Assembly: GCA_016714895.1 (NCBI GenBank)
Contig: JADKBV010000011.1
Span: 434,001-498,000, forward strand
From: Saprospiraceae bacterium
GTDB taxonomy: Bacteria; Bacteroidota; Bacteroidia; Chitinophagales; Saprospiraceae
DNA length: 64,000 nt
Direction: 5' to 3'
Shown one piece after another: positions 38,742-48,297 of this stretch. The stretch's first letter is position 1, and each line of letters begins with the position of its first letter. The position numbers and the translations under genes were made by a program. The notes below the pieces were generated by a model that saw nothing but the letters and a program-made list of their open reading frames with translations, ran no database searches and was not told the origin of the DNA.

Positions 38742-39341
38742 ATGATACCATCCTTGATTCATCCATTCTACAACATACTTATTTGGTTTATTTTTGGTTC
38801 TGTTTTTTTGACAAACCCAAAAGATACCTGGATTATCAAAAGTTCCAGCAGCGTAACCGTTAATGGCAAAACCAATATCAATACCTTTTCCTGCAAAGTA
38901 TCTTCTTATGGAAAAACAGATACTTTACATTGTTTTCCGGATAAAAAAAATGCCAATTATTATCCGGTGCACACGATGCTGAAGGTACCTGTCAAACAAT
39001 TTGATTGTGGCAATCCTATCATGACCAAAGACCTTCAAAAAACACTTAAAGTCACTCAGTATCCGAATGTTATCATCGAATTATCCGCACTTTCCGCTTT
39101 GCCGGACATTAATTCCACCGCCATTGAAGGTCAGGCTTATATAACCCTCGCCGGAACAAAAAGGTATTACACCATTCCTTTTAAAACTACCAGACAAAAA
39201 AACCATATGTTGCTCATTGGAAAAAAACAAATCCGTTTTACGGAATTCAAACTGACCCCACCCACCAAACTCGGGGGCAGCATCAGGGTAGATGACGTCC
39301 TGGAAGTCGAGGTGACTTTGGTTATGGAAAAAAAGAAATAA
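38742..39341 (+). CDS. YceI-like protein
   Basis: About 199 residues from ATG 38742. The N-terminal stretch is hydrophobic (FYNILIWFIFGSVFLTNP) and serves as a signal or anchor. Then WIIKSSSSVTVNGKTNINTFSC, VKQFDCGNPIMTKDLQKTLKVTQYPNVIIELS and IRFTEFKLTPPTKLGG. The middle block matches YceI proteins (the 'm..l...l.' plus 'yP.i.f' pattern), but it is more diverged than the copy at 36509. Two extra cysteines could form a disulfide. Probably periplasmic lipid binding. Confidence 0.78.
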   Translation: MIPSLIHPFYNILIWFIFGSVFLTNPKDTWIIKSSSSVTVNGKTNINTFSCKVSSYGKTDTLHCFPDKKNANYYPVHTMLKVPVKQFDCGNPIMTKDLQKTLKVTQYPNVIIELSALSALPDINSTAIEGQAYITLAGTKRYYTIPFKTTRQKNHMLLIGKKQIRFTEFKLTPPTKLGGSIRVDDVLEVEVTLVMEKKK

Positions 39342-39353
39342 TCGTCAGTCGAT

Positions 39354-40379
39354 TTATTTTTCCTGCTTTAATCCATAGGTAAACTGATCTCCGAAATGTT
39401 GTGGAAAGTCCTCCATACCCGGAAAACCAAGTTTTATATCTCTGCCATCATGTGGAATGACCGCTGTACCAAATATATAGTCCCAGATAGCGAGCGTTAT
39501 CCCGAAATTGATTCCGTAGGGTTTGTTTTTTGGGATTTCATACGCATGGTGCCAGATATGCATCTCCGGACTGTTGAATATTTTTTTCATAAAAGGCCCC
39601 AGTATAAAAATTCCAACCAATGTGATGCCAACCAAAAACAATCCTTTTATAACAAAACCCTCACCAACCAAAACAGAAATATCAGCTACCCCGGTTACTA
39701 TTGCCAGGCCAATCAAAAAACCGACGATTCCGCCGCTGACTCTGCCACTTACCGTAATATTGCTGTGGTTGTAGTGACCGACTGCTAAAGTGAAGATATG
39801 GATGATAAAAAAATCGTACAACCCGATGCCCAACAAAGCCAGAGGAATATATTCAATACTTCGGTAGACAATGGTCTCCATCCAATGATACCTTAGATGT
39901 GCAGCAAATCCCATTTGTTCTACGGAATGATGCACTTTGTGAAAATTCCACAAAAAAGAAAATCGGTGCAGTAAACGGTGAACCCACCATTGAACAAAAT
40001 CCCTGACGATAAATCCCACCAAAAGAACCGACCACAACGGCCACATATTCATCGGATTGGACGCCTGAAGGTCAAATCCTGTTATATACAAAATGATGTT
40101 GTTGAATAAATCGACAAAAACATGAGAGGCCGCATTGTAAATCACCAAAGAAAACAGAAAAAAATTAAAAAACATGTAAAAGAAGTCCAGCCAGAAATCC
40201 TTCCGGAATTTGGGTTGGTTTTCTCTCCACGGTTTCCACCATTCCAAAGAGAAAAAAAACAACGAAACCAATATCAGCCAATAAAAATAGTTGTGCCAGG
40301 AAGGATGCGTTATCTCATGAAATAAATAGGAAGCATATCCGCCGTAAGCATTAAGTATGGTTTCTAAAACGTGATTCAT
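39354..40379 (-). CDS. Sterol desaturase/fatty acid hydroxylase family membrane protein
   Basis: 341 residues with about six hydrophobic segments. The di-iron histidine cluster of the family is complete: HRLLH (WWVHRLLHRF), HKVHH, HYNHSN and HIWHHAYE. Such integral membrane oxygenases hydroxylate or desaturate lipids (for example carotenoid, sterol-like or ornithine-lipid substrates); substrate not determinable. Convergent with the YceI gene, 12 bases away. Confidence 0.9.
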   Translation of the reverse strand: MNHVLETILNAYGGYASYLFHEITHPSWHNYFYWLILVSLFFFSLEWWKPWRENQPKFRKDFWLDFFYMFFNFFLFSLVIYNAASHVFVDLFNNIILYITGFDLQASNPMNMWPLWSVLLVGFIVRDFVQWWVHRLLHRFSFLWNFHKVHHSVEQMGFAAHLRYHWMETIVYRSIEYIPLALLGIGLYDFFIIHIFTLAVGHYNHSNITVSGRVSGGIVGFLIGLAIVTGVADISVLVGEGFVIKGLFLVGITLVGIFILGPFMKKIFNSPEMHIWHHAYEIPKNKPYGINFGITLAIWDYIFGTAVIPHDGRDIKLGFPGMEDFPQHFGDQFTYGLKQEK

Positions 40380-40664
40380 AAAGAGTCGTTCAAAGGTGTT
40401 GTTTTATAACTTTCGTAATGGTAACAGGCTACAAAAACAATTGTTTGTGTCAAAACCTGCCTCCATGAAATACATTTTTTAAAAATATTTACAAAAGTAG
40501 TGGAAAATCCATGGTTTGAATGTAACCGAACTTACATAAGGGGAGCATGAGGTTTGGTTATGAAGAATCAAAAGATTTTTTGAAGTGAAGACACCGGATA
40601 ACGATTCAGAAATAAAACTATTTGTGGATATTTTTGTCGATATACCAAAATCAAACCAATTAAA

Positions 40665-40958
40665 ATGTCATTATTAACATCATCACTCGGAAGATTCCGG
40701 TTGGTCGCTTTTGTGGAAGGCGTTTCATATTTATTACTCGGTATCACCATGATTCTGAAATATCAATACGGCATGCCGAAACCCAACTATGTAGTCGGTA
40801 TGTTGCATGGAGGACTATTTATGTTATATATTGTTTTGTTGGTTCAGGTAGGATTTTTATATAAATGGGGTTTTATCAAAATGTTTTGGGGTTTTGTCGC
40901 TTCCCTGATTCCTTTCGGCACTTTTTATGCTGATGTAAAATTATTCAGAGAAAAATAG
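40665..40958 (+). CDS. DUF3817 small integral membrane protein
   Basis: 97 residues, three transmembrane helices (SYLLLGITMILKY, GLFMLYIVLLVQVGFLY, MFWGFVASLIPFGTFYAD). Start LGRFRLVAFVEGVSYLLLG and end PFGTFYADVKLF are diagnostic of DUF3817. Function unknown; a single-gene unit. Confidence 0.88.
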   Translation: MSLLTSSLGRFRLVAFVEGVSYLLLGITMILKYQYGMPKPNYVVGMLHGGLFMLYIVLLVQVGFLYKWGFIKMFWGFVASLIPFGTFYADVKLFREK

Positions 40959-41177
40959 TGTCCGATTTTTTAGAATAAGGAAAAAATCAGGATTACACTT
41001 TTTACTTTTTCCCGTAAGGAAATCAACAAACATATCCATTTTCTGTCGTAACCGCGACTACCATTTGACAAATTCGCCGGCCTATATGTTTATTGACTTC
41101 ATGGCGACTTTTTGCTGTCAGGGATAACCATACTTTTGAAGGGATTTATATTTATTTAATTTCAAAATGTACGGATT

Positions 41178-43221
41178 ATGATGACAACAATCTACCAATG
41201 GATGATAATGGTTTCCCTGGTTTGGGTGACAAATCCTTTACAACGTGTTCCAACTTCATCAACCATTACCGGTAAAATGACCGATGCAAAAACCGGAGAG
41301 GCAATTGCCTTTGGCACGGTAGTTTTGTATCAGAAAGGCCTTCTGATTAAGGGCACGGAATCAGATATTGACGGCAAATATCACTTTCAACAAGTAAACC
41401 CCGGTACGTATGATATCGAAGCAAGTCTTTTGGGATACGCAGCACAAAAAATCGAAAATGTAATCATCAAAGCCGGGAAAACCAATGTAATTGATTTCCA
41501 ATTGTCAGATGATGCAGTCCTGTTGGAATTGGGTGTTGAGGTTCGAGCTTATAAAGTACCTTTGATTCAAATTGATAATACTATCCAAGGTTCAACGGTC
41601 ACCGCACAAAAAATCAAAAAACTTCCCTTCAAAGGTGTAGATGATATACAAAACAAGGCTACAAATAATGATGAGGTCAATATTCGCGGAAGCAGGGCTA
41701 ATGAGACCGTATATTTTATTGATGGTATCCGGGTGACCGGCGGCATTGTACCCGAAAACCATCATGGATCCGGAAATACAGAATCTTATGCAGAAATCAG
41801 GGAAAATAAGTTTGTCGATGTACAGGACGAATCGCTTTCCACTTTTGCATTGGATGTGGATCGTGCAGCCTACAGCAATGTACGCAGATTTATAAATGGA
41901 GGCCAGCTTCCTCCGGCGGATGCGGTCAGGATTGAGGAAATGATCAATTATTTTGTTTATGACTATCCGCAGCCCAAAGGAAATGATATCCTTGGGGTCA
42001 CGACCCATATGACGGAATGTCCGTGGAATCAAGGTCTCAAACTTTTGCATGTAGGTGTTCAAAGCAAAAAAGTCGACGTCAGTAGCTTGCCACCTTCCAA
42101 TCTTGTTTTTTTGATCGATGTTTCGGGTAGTATGGGAGTGTCTGAAAAACTGCCTTTGGTGATCGCATCCCTTAAAGTTTTGGTCAATCAGTTGAGGCCG
42201 GAAGATAAGGTTGCCATTGTCACCTATGCCGGTTATGCCGGTGTCGCTTTACCTTCTACATTTGCTTCTGAAAAACAAAAGATTATGGATGTACTGGACG
42301 GACTGCAATCCGGAGGTTCCACGGCGGGTGCACAAGGCATTGTTACGGCATATCAGATAGCTCTGGAAAATTTTATTCCCAAGGGCAACAATCGGGTCAT
42401 TCTGGCTACAGACGGAGATTTTAATGTCGGATTGAGTGACAACAGAGGTTTGGAAAAGCTGATTGAGGAAAAACGAAATTCCGGTGTTTTTCTATCGGTT
42501 TTGGGTTATGGCATGGGCAATTATAAGGACGATAAAATGCAGATTCTGGCAGATAAAGGTAATGGAAATCATGCTTATATCGACGATATGCAGGAGGCTG
42601 TCAAAGTATTGGGTGACGAGTTTGGTGGCACGATGTACACCCTTGCCAAAGATGTCAAGTTTCAGATTGAGTTTAACCCTGACAAAGTGCGACATTTTCG
42701 GTTGGTTGGATATGAAAACCGGATGTTGGAAAAAGAGGATTTTAATGACGACGCCAAAGACGGTGGTGAGTTGGGCATGGGGCACCAGATGACCGCAATT
42801 TATGAATTGGTATTGGCAGATGATGAAAATGGATGGTTGATGGTAGATCCTTTAAAATATCAGGAAACGAAAAAAAACATCCGAAAAGCAGCGATTTTCC
42901 GAAGAATGGGCAACCATTAAGTTCAGGTACAAAGATCCGGATTCTTCGAAAAGTAAAAAGTGGGAACAAGTCATTTCCGGTCCGGTGAAACCCCTTGAAT
43001 CGCTTCATGATGATGTCCGTTTTTCTGTGGCTGTGACATACGCCGGCATGTTAATGCGTGGTATCTCAACATTAGATTCGAAGTCTTATGAAGAGATGAT
43101 ATCGTTGGCGGCCTCTTCCAAAGGAAAAGATGAAGACGGCTACAGGGCAGAGTTTGTCCGATTGATGAAAACTGCTTCAGAATTAGCACAATCCAAAGAA
43201 CTGGCCATAAAAAATCATTGA
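41178..43221 (+). CDS. von Willebrand factor A protein (YfbK-like) with CarboxypepD-reg-like N-terminus, frameshifted
   Basis: Read as one gene of about 680 residues. An unbroken frame runs to 42920; the C-terminal part continues in another frame from about 42,880 to 43221. At 42,869-42,876 a run of eight A should be seven to read YQETKKTSEKQRFSEEWATIKF. Domains: signal-like N-terminus; carboxypeptidase-regulatory-like domain (TITGKMTDAKTGEAIAFGTVVLY, about 32-115); a TonB-plug-like segment (QKIKKLPFKGVDD...VNIRGSRANETVYFIDGIRV); a von Willebrand N-terminal part; a vWA domain with MIDAS motif DVSGSMGVS (about 314); and the DUF3520 C-terminus (VAVTYAGMLMRGISTL). Probably a surface or periplasmic protein of unknown role. 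Confidence 0.85.
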
Positions 43222-43238
43222 AGTTTTGTTTACGCATG

Positions 43239-43274
43239 GCAGGCAGTCCGAAGGTCGGGCTGTCTGTTTTTTAT
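43239..43274 (+). terminator. Terminator between convergent vWA and permease genes
   Basis: Stem GGCAGTCCGA / TCGGGCTGTC with loop AGG and a T-run, between the vWA stop and the stop of the opposite permease gene. Confidence 0.7.
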
Positions 43275-44509
43275 TCGTAACGAAGTGCTTCGATAGGGTC
43301 GAGTTTGGATGCTTTGAGGGCAGGGTAGAGTCCTGATATCAATCCGACCACAAGGCAGACGACCATGGCGAGGATCATCCAGTTCCATGGTATAAAAAAC
43401 CGGCCTTTGACCACGATAGTCACTATGGCACCAAATCCGATACCGAGGATGGTACCGACGACTCCGCCTATAAGGCAAATGATGACCGCTTCGATCAAAA
43501 ATTGGCGCAGGATAACGGTCCGGGAAGCGCCGATGGCTTTTCTGATACCGATTTCTTTGGTTCTTTCGGTTACCGTCACCAGCATGATATTCATAAGTCC
43601 GATAGAAGCACCCAGCAAGGTTAGCATGGCGATGACAATGGTACCAATCCTTAGGTTGGTTGTCATTTCTTTTAATTGATTGAGGACGCCGTCGCTTTTT
43701 CGTATTTCAAAGTCATTTTCATAACCGATTTTAATTTTTCGTACATTTCTCATGACGCCGATAGCTTCATTGGTGGCTTCATCAATCCTGTTTGCCTGAG
43801 CTACAGCGACGGTAATATTGTAATTTTTATCGGCAAAACCGTGGAGAACTTTGCCATTGTAGATGGGAATAAAAACCTGCCGGTCATTGGAGCCACCGCT
43901 TGAATTTCCTTTTTGTTTCAGCACGCCAACCACTACATATTTATTGGCGTCGACAAAAATGGTTTTCTGGATGGCTTTTTCATGATTTTTTCCAAATAAT
44001 TCTTCTGCGATTTCACTGCCTAATACGGCTTTATAACTATTGCTATATGTTTCGTTTTGGGTAAAATTTCTGCCAAATTGTATTTCAAAAGCTGTTGTAC
44101 TCAGGTAGTTTTCATCGATTCCATTCACTTTTGTGGTGGGGTTGGTCTTTTTTTCTCCGTAACGAACGACAGCATTACTTACACATCGGGTATCTGTACT
44201 GACGATATATCCTTTTTCCTGAAAAAACTGTTTAAAATCGTATGCTTGTTCAAAACTTATAGGATCACTTACTTTTTCAGAACGTCTGCCCATCGTACGA
44301 ATGGTTTCGGACGCCGGTCGGACACTGAATGAATTGGCTCCCAACCGGTTGAAATTGTCGCTCATCGAAAATAAAATACTATCAATCGCCGTCAGAATTC
44401 CTACAAGGCAGGCGATACCAACTGCAATGATAAGTAAGGTCAGGAAAGATCGCAAAAAATTGGATTTTATCGATCCGACCGCAAGTTTTATATTTTCACT
44501 AAAGTCCAT
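43271..44509 (-). CDS. MacB/FtsX-type ABC transporter permease
   Basis: 412 residues. One N-terminal transmembrane helix (FLRSFLTLLIIAVGIACLVGIL), a large periplasmic MacB-like core (about 45-270), then three helices (IGTIVIAMLTLLGASIGLMNIMLV, AVIICLIGGVVGTILGIGFG, MILAMVVCLVVGLISGLYPALKA). The motif ERTKEIGIRKAIGAS, which contacts the ATPase, is present, as is the end KASKLDPIEALRYE. It works as a mechanotransmission permease with a separate MacB-type ATPase not seen here. Confidence 0.9.
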   Translation of the reverse strand: MDFSENIKLAVGSIKSNFLRSFLTLLIIAVGIACLVGILTAIDSILFSMSDNFNRLGANSFSVRPASETIRTMGRRSEKVSDPISFEQAYDFKQFFQEKGYIVSTDTRCVSNAVVRYGEKKTNPTTKVNGIDENYLSTTAFEIQFGRNFTQNETYSNSYKAVLGSEIAEELFGKNHEKAIQKTIFVDANKYVVVGVLKQKGNSSGGSNDRQVFIPIYNGKVLHGFADKNYNITVAVAQANRIDEATNEAIGVMRNVRKIKIGYENDFEIRKSDGVLNQLKEMTTNLRIGTIVIAMLTLLGASIGLMNIMLVTVTERTKEIGIRKAIGASRTVILRQFLIEAVIICLIGGVVGTILGIGFGAIVTIVVKGRFFIPWNWMILAMVVCLVVGLISGLYPALKASKLDPIEALRYE

Positions 44510-44957
44510 GATTCAAAAGAATGATGTGTAAAGTTAATCATTTTTGTGTTTTACTGAATATTTATTCGAAGTAAGAGTTGTTTTTATAGATAAAAATACT
44601 CAAAATATTTTGATTTAGGACCTCATTCTTTTGTTTTTTCACAATCCCCGAAGGATGATTCCAGGAACAGAAATTGAGGTAAATCGCAGGTAATCTCTTT
44701 GAAAACAATACGATATCCAACATTATTAATATCTGGTAATTTTCCTTCATTTTTGTCGCTTACCCCGCCCTGAAGAAGGGAGCGACAAAAAATATATTTC
44801 CCTAATGTTCTTTCAGCAAGTATAGACTCACCGAGGCTATTATCGTCCGGGGCAAAACCCGGAGGATGATGACCGGTAAGGTCGGGAAGTCCTGCCCGGC
44901 CTCTCCATAATTCGGAATTTTATAGGGGCCTACCCACACAATTTAATCAAATAAACG
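44510..44957. other. Intergenic region
   Basis: About 450 bases. One GC-rich hairpin-like stretch at 44,845-44,910 (GGGGCAAAACCCGG; CCGGTAAGGTCGGG...CCTGCCCGGCC). No supported gene. Confidence 0.45.
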
Positions 44958-45314
44958 CTATTTTTTGGTGATTTCAGCCACCCGGAACAATACTATTTTT
45001 TGAATGAGGTCATAAGGAATATCCTGATTTAAAGGAAATTGTACCGATCCTTTTCCCTGTTTGTAAATCGAAAGTTCTTTCTGAAAAGCCTCATGTCCTG
45101 AAGGCGTCGCATACAAACCAATATGTTTTTCGTAACCGGCAAAATATACCAGGGGTTTGCCTTTTTGTTTATACGCAGGCATATTGTAAGCGATCATTTC
45201 TGTGGCTTCCGTTGCATTATTCCGGATGATTTGCCTGATTTTTTCCAGGATGACTTTTGTTTCTGAAGGAAAAGTGTCGATATATTGTTGTACGGATTCG
45301 TATTTGGTATTCAT
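44958..45314 (-). CDS. DUF1801 / YdhG-like protein
   Basis: 118 residues. The N-terminal pattern VQQYIDTFPSETKVILEKIRQIIRNNATEATEMIAYNMPAYKQKGKPLVYF and the following YEKHIGLYATPSGHEAF ... GKGSVQFPLNQDIPYDLIQKIV are typical of the DUF1801 family, annotated in Bacillus as iron chaperones of frataxin-like fold. A specific function here is not shown. Confidence 0.88.
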   Translation of the reverse strand: MNTKYESVQQYIDTFPSETKVILEKIRQIIRNNATEATEMIAYNMPAYKQKGKPLVYFAGYEKHIGLYATPSGHEAFQKELSIYKQGKGSVQFPLNQDIPYDLIQKIVLFRVAEITKK

Positions 45315-45398
45315 GAGTCATGTGATTTTAGAAAAAAACAGAAAGGCTGTCGGGTCAATTTGGGTATATAATCCGGCCGTCGATGGGCCATATTTTTA

Positions 45399-45737
45399 TT
45401 AAAAAGGAGGGACAGGAATCAGATTCCATAGTTTGGGTGAAGCGACGGTTTTGAAAGATTCGTTTAATATATCGGTCAGAAAATGTTTTTCGAGCGACAA
45501 GGGTTCGATAAAAGTCCATCCTTGTTTGCCCCAGGCATTCGGAACCGCATACACTTTTCCACCTGACATGGTACAAAATACATCCTGTTCTTCGGGTTTG
45601 AGTTTTACACACAACCTCTGGTTTTTTTCGTCCCAGGTAACCCATATTTTTTTGTTAACCCTAAATGAGTTTTTTTCAAAATGCGGGGATAAAGTCACCC
45701 CCGGGAAGGAAGCCATATAATCAAACCATTTTTGCAT
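45399..45737 (-). CDS. MmcQ/YjbR-family protein
   Basis: 112 residues from ATG 45737, the position where family members normally begin (MQKWFDYMASFPGVT); a longer start at 45785 is possible. Family pattern: NSFRVNKKIWVTWDEKNQRLCVKLKPEEQ and GKQGWTFIEPL. YjbR proteins have a CyaY-like DNA-binding fold; role unclear. Confidence 0.8.
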   Translation of the reverse strand: MQKWFDYMASFPGVTLSPHFEKNSFRVNKKIWVTWDEKNQRLCVKLKPEEQDVFCTMSGGKVYAVPNAWGKQGWTFIEPLSLEKHFLTDILNESFKTVASPKLWNLIPVPPF

Positions 45738-46105
45738 AGGATCAATTTGAGGTGGTAAAAAAACCGCATTCCGGATAAAGATCATCTGTGTATTTTAGAG
45801 CTTCAACCCTGTAATTTATGCTCCGTACTTAAACAGAACTTTAAAATGATGAGTCTGACCATGTTTTTCGTAACAAAAATATATTTTTATAAAGAATTCA
45901 AGGGTATTTTAATAATAGATTTTTACAAATACAGCCCATTATGTAACCTCACAATCTCTTATTATATAGCAGACATGCCAAAAAATACAGCGGGTTAACA
46001 CCAAAATCCAAATTCTTTTTATCTTTGCGTCCATTTTGTAAAACAGCCCTCTATTTGAAAGTTCTTTTGCAAATGATACCAAACCGGGAATTTAAATAGT
46101 TATTC
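45738..46105. other. Intergenic promoter region of the fabH operon
   Basis: No gene, but it holds the candidate fabH promoter. The rpmF and plsX genes that often precede fabH are absent from this interval. Confidence 0.5.
46020..46027 (+). promoter_or_regulatory. Candidate -7 box of the fabH-efp-accBC operon
   Basis: TATCTTTG is an exact TAnnTTTG match 79 bases before the fabH ATG. A weak TTA at about 45995 could serve as the -33 element. Confidence 0.5.
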
Positions 46106-47098
46106 ATGTCAAGAGCAGTTATCACTTCAATAGGAGGATTCGTTCCGGAAGATATACTCAGTAATCAGGACCTCGAAAAAATAGTCGACACCACTGATGA
46201 GTGGATTACCTCCCGAACCGGAATCAAAGAACGTCGTATCTTAAAAGGTGAAGGGAAAGCTACCTCTTACATGGGTGTTCAGATAGTAAACGAAATACTA
46301 CGAAAAAGAGGCATTTCGCCGGACGAAATAGAGATGCTGATTTGTGCGACCGTCACAGGCGACATGATCTTTCCGGATACAGCCAATACCATTCTCGATA
46401 AAATCGGTGCCAAAAATGCTTTTGGTTATGATATCAATGCTGCCTGTTCCGGGTTTTTATTTGCCCTAACGACAGCTACCAAGTTTATAGAATCCGGAAC
46501 CTTCAAAAAAGTGATTGTTCTCGGCATCGACATGATGTCTTCCATTATCGATTATAAAGATCGTACCACTTGTATCATTTTCGGTGACGGCGGAGGCGGT
46601 GTTTTGCTTGAGCCTTCAGAAGAAGATGGTTATGGTGTTATAGACTCAATCCTCAAAGCAGACGGTTCGGGAAGAGCATATCTGCACATGAAAGCGGGAG
46701 GTTCACTCAAACCGCCGAGTATGGAAAGTGTATTAGCCAACGAACATTATGTATACCAGGATGGAAAGCCGGTATTTAAAGCAGCGGTCACTGGAATGGT
46801 ATCGACCATTAAAGAATTGTTGGAGCGCAACAATCTTGATATGGAAGAAGTCAATTGGCTTGTACCTCATCAGGCAAATATGCGGATCATCAATTCCGTA
46901 GCAGAAATGCTCGATTTTCCTAAAGAAAAGGTTATGGTTAATATTCATAAATATGGCAATACCACAGCAGGTACCTTGCCATTATGCCTTTGGGATTATG
47001 AAAAAAGATTAAAAAAAGGAGATAAAATCATATTAAGTGCCTTTGGAGGCGGTTTTACGTGGGGTTCAACCTACATTGTGTGGAATTATTCATCATAA
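46106..47098 (+). CDS. fabH: 3-oxoacyl-ACP synthase III
   Basis: 330 residues, standard length. Catalytic triad: Cys in NAACSGFLFAL (about 114), His in WLVPHQANMRI (about 254) and Asn in HKYGNTTAGTLP (about 284). Other landmarks: TDEWITSRTGIKERR and FGDGGGGVLLEP. It condenses acetyl-CoA (or a branched starter) with malonyl-ACP to initiate fatty acid synthesis. First gene of the fabH-efp-accB-accC cluster, which links it to malonyl-CoA supply. Confidence 0.95.
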   Translation: MSRAVITSIGGFVPEDILSNQDLEKIVDTTDEWITSRTGIKERRILKGEGKATSYMGVQIVNEILRKRGISPDEIEMLICATVTGDMIFPDTANTILDKIGAKNAFGYDINAACSGFLFALTTATKFIESGTFKKVIVLGIDMMSSIIDYKDRTTCIIFGDGGGGVLLEPSEEDGYGVIDSILKADGSGRAYLHMKAGGSLKPPSMESVLANEHYVYQDGKPVFKAAVTGMVSTIKELLERNNLDMEEVNWLVPHQANMRIINSVAEMLDFPKEKVMVNIHKYGNTTAGTLPLCLWDYEKRLKKGDKIILSAFGGGFTWGSTYIVWNYSS

Positions 47099-47133
47099 AA
47101 TGATTTTCCTGCTTACAATTTAAAGCAATTTAT

Positions 47134-47141
47134 TAATTTTG
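47134..47141 (+). promoter_or_regulatory. Candidate -7 box for efp
   Basis: TAATTTTG fits TAnnTTTG and is 17 bases before the efp ATG; may give separate expression of efp-accBC. Confidence 0.35.
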
Positions 47142-47158
47142 TAGAAGTTTATTTATTT

Positions 47159-47725
47159 ATGGCAAATACATCAGATATCAGAAACGGGCTTTGTCTCAAT
47201 TTTAACGGTGACGTTTATTCCATTGTGGAATTTTTGCACGTTAAACCGGGAAAAGGAAATGCATTCGTCCGTACCAAAATCAAAAGTCTGACTACCGGAA
47301 AGGTTATCGAAACCACTTTTCCGGCAGGTCACAAAATTGACGACGTTCGTGTCGAAAGAAGAAAATATCAATATCTTTACAACGACGAAACAGGATACAA
47401 CTTCATGGATAATGAAACCTTTGACCAGGTGACCATTGCAGAAGCCATGATCGACAGTCCTCAGTTTCTTAAAGAAGGCAGTGACATTGATATATTATTC
47501 CATGCCGAAAAAGACATTCCCCTCACAACGGAAATGCCCGCATCCATAGTATTGGAAGTGACTTATACAGAACCTGGGGTGAGAGGCGATACCGCCACCA
47601 ACGTAACCAAACCCGCTACGGTAGAAACAGGAGCTGAAGTAAAAGTGCCTATTTTTATCAATCAGGGCGATAAAATAAAAGTGGACACCCGAACAGGTGC
47701 CTATCTGGAAAGAGTTAAATCATAA
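47159..47725 (+). CDS. efp: Elongation factor P
   Basis: 188 residues in three beta domains. The modification loop HVKPGKGNAFVRTKIKSL (Lys at about residue 32) is intact. The central domain YQYLYNDETGYNFMDNETFDQ and the C-terminal OB fold ending GDKIKVDTRTGAYLERVKS are canonical. It relieves ribosome stalling at polyproline stretches. It sits in the conserved fabH-efp-accBC context. Confidence 0.96.
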   Translation: MANTSDIRNGLCLNFNGDVYSIVEFLHVKPGKGNAFVRTKIKSLTTGKVIETTFPAGHKIDDVRVERRKYQYLYNDETGYNFMDNETFDQVTIAEAMIDSPQFLKEGSDIDILFHAEKDIPLTTEMPASIVLEVTYTEPGVRGDTATNVTKPATVETGAEVKVPIFINQGDKIKVDTRTGAYLERVKS

Positions 47726-47743
47726 CCTAAAAAACGAAATATC

Positions 47744-48246
47744 ATGGATTTCAACGAAATACAAGAACTGATCAAACTGGTCAATAAGTCGAATCTTACC
47801 GAATTCAAACTCAAAGACAAAGACTTTGAAATTCAAATCCGTACCAAACAACATCAGAAAGGTAGCGATATTCAATATGTTTCCGCTCCTCAGATGATGA
47901 GTCCTGTAGCAATGCCTGCTGCTCCTGTTGCACCCGCTGTATCCGCTCCATCTGCAGCTCCTGCCGGTCAGGAAGCAGAAAAAGCGCCCGCTCCTGCTTC
48001 AGGCAAAAAAACCGTTGAAATTAAGTCGCCGATCGTAGGTACTTTCTATCGCTCTCCGGGACCGGACAAACCTGCTTTCGTAAAGTTGGTGATGCCATCA
48101 CGGCAGGAAATCCTGTTTGTATCATTGAAGCTATGAAGTTATTCAATGAAATTGAAAGTGATATCAGCGGTACGATCGTAAAAGTCCTCGTAGAAGATGC
48201 TTCTCCGGTAGAATACGATCAGGTACTCTTTTTGGTCGAAGTATAA
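47744..48246 (+). CDS. accB: Biotin carboxyl carrier protein of acetyl-CoA carboxylase, frameshifted in the sequence
   Basis: The N-terminal region (MDFNEIQELIKLVNKSNLTEFKLKDKD), the Ala/Pro-rich linker and the start of the biotinyl domain (VEIKSPIVGTFYRSPGPDKPAF) are in one frame, which stops early at 48136. From about 48,083 a second frame supplies VGDAITAGNPVCIIEAMKLFNEIES, with the biotinylated Lys in EAMK, through VLFLVEV and a stop at 48246. GTAAAGTTGGT needs one more A to join them. accB is essential, so this is almost certainly a sequencing error. About 166 residues when repaired. Carries CO2 between AccC and the carboxyltransferase. Confidence 0.93.
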
Positions 48247-48297
48247 CGGTTGTTTCCGTTGTATTTTTCTTTTTTTTCATGACATTCATATACGGAC

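Noticed and set aside
44845..44910. GC-rich hairpins before the DUF1801 gene as a structured RNA
   Set aside because: Short stems without a conserved partner elsewhere in the window and no T-run; not enough to support a call.
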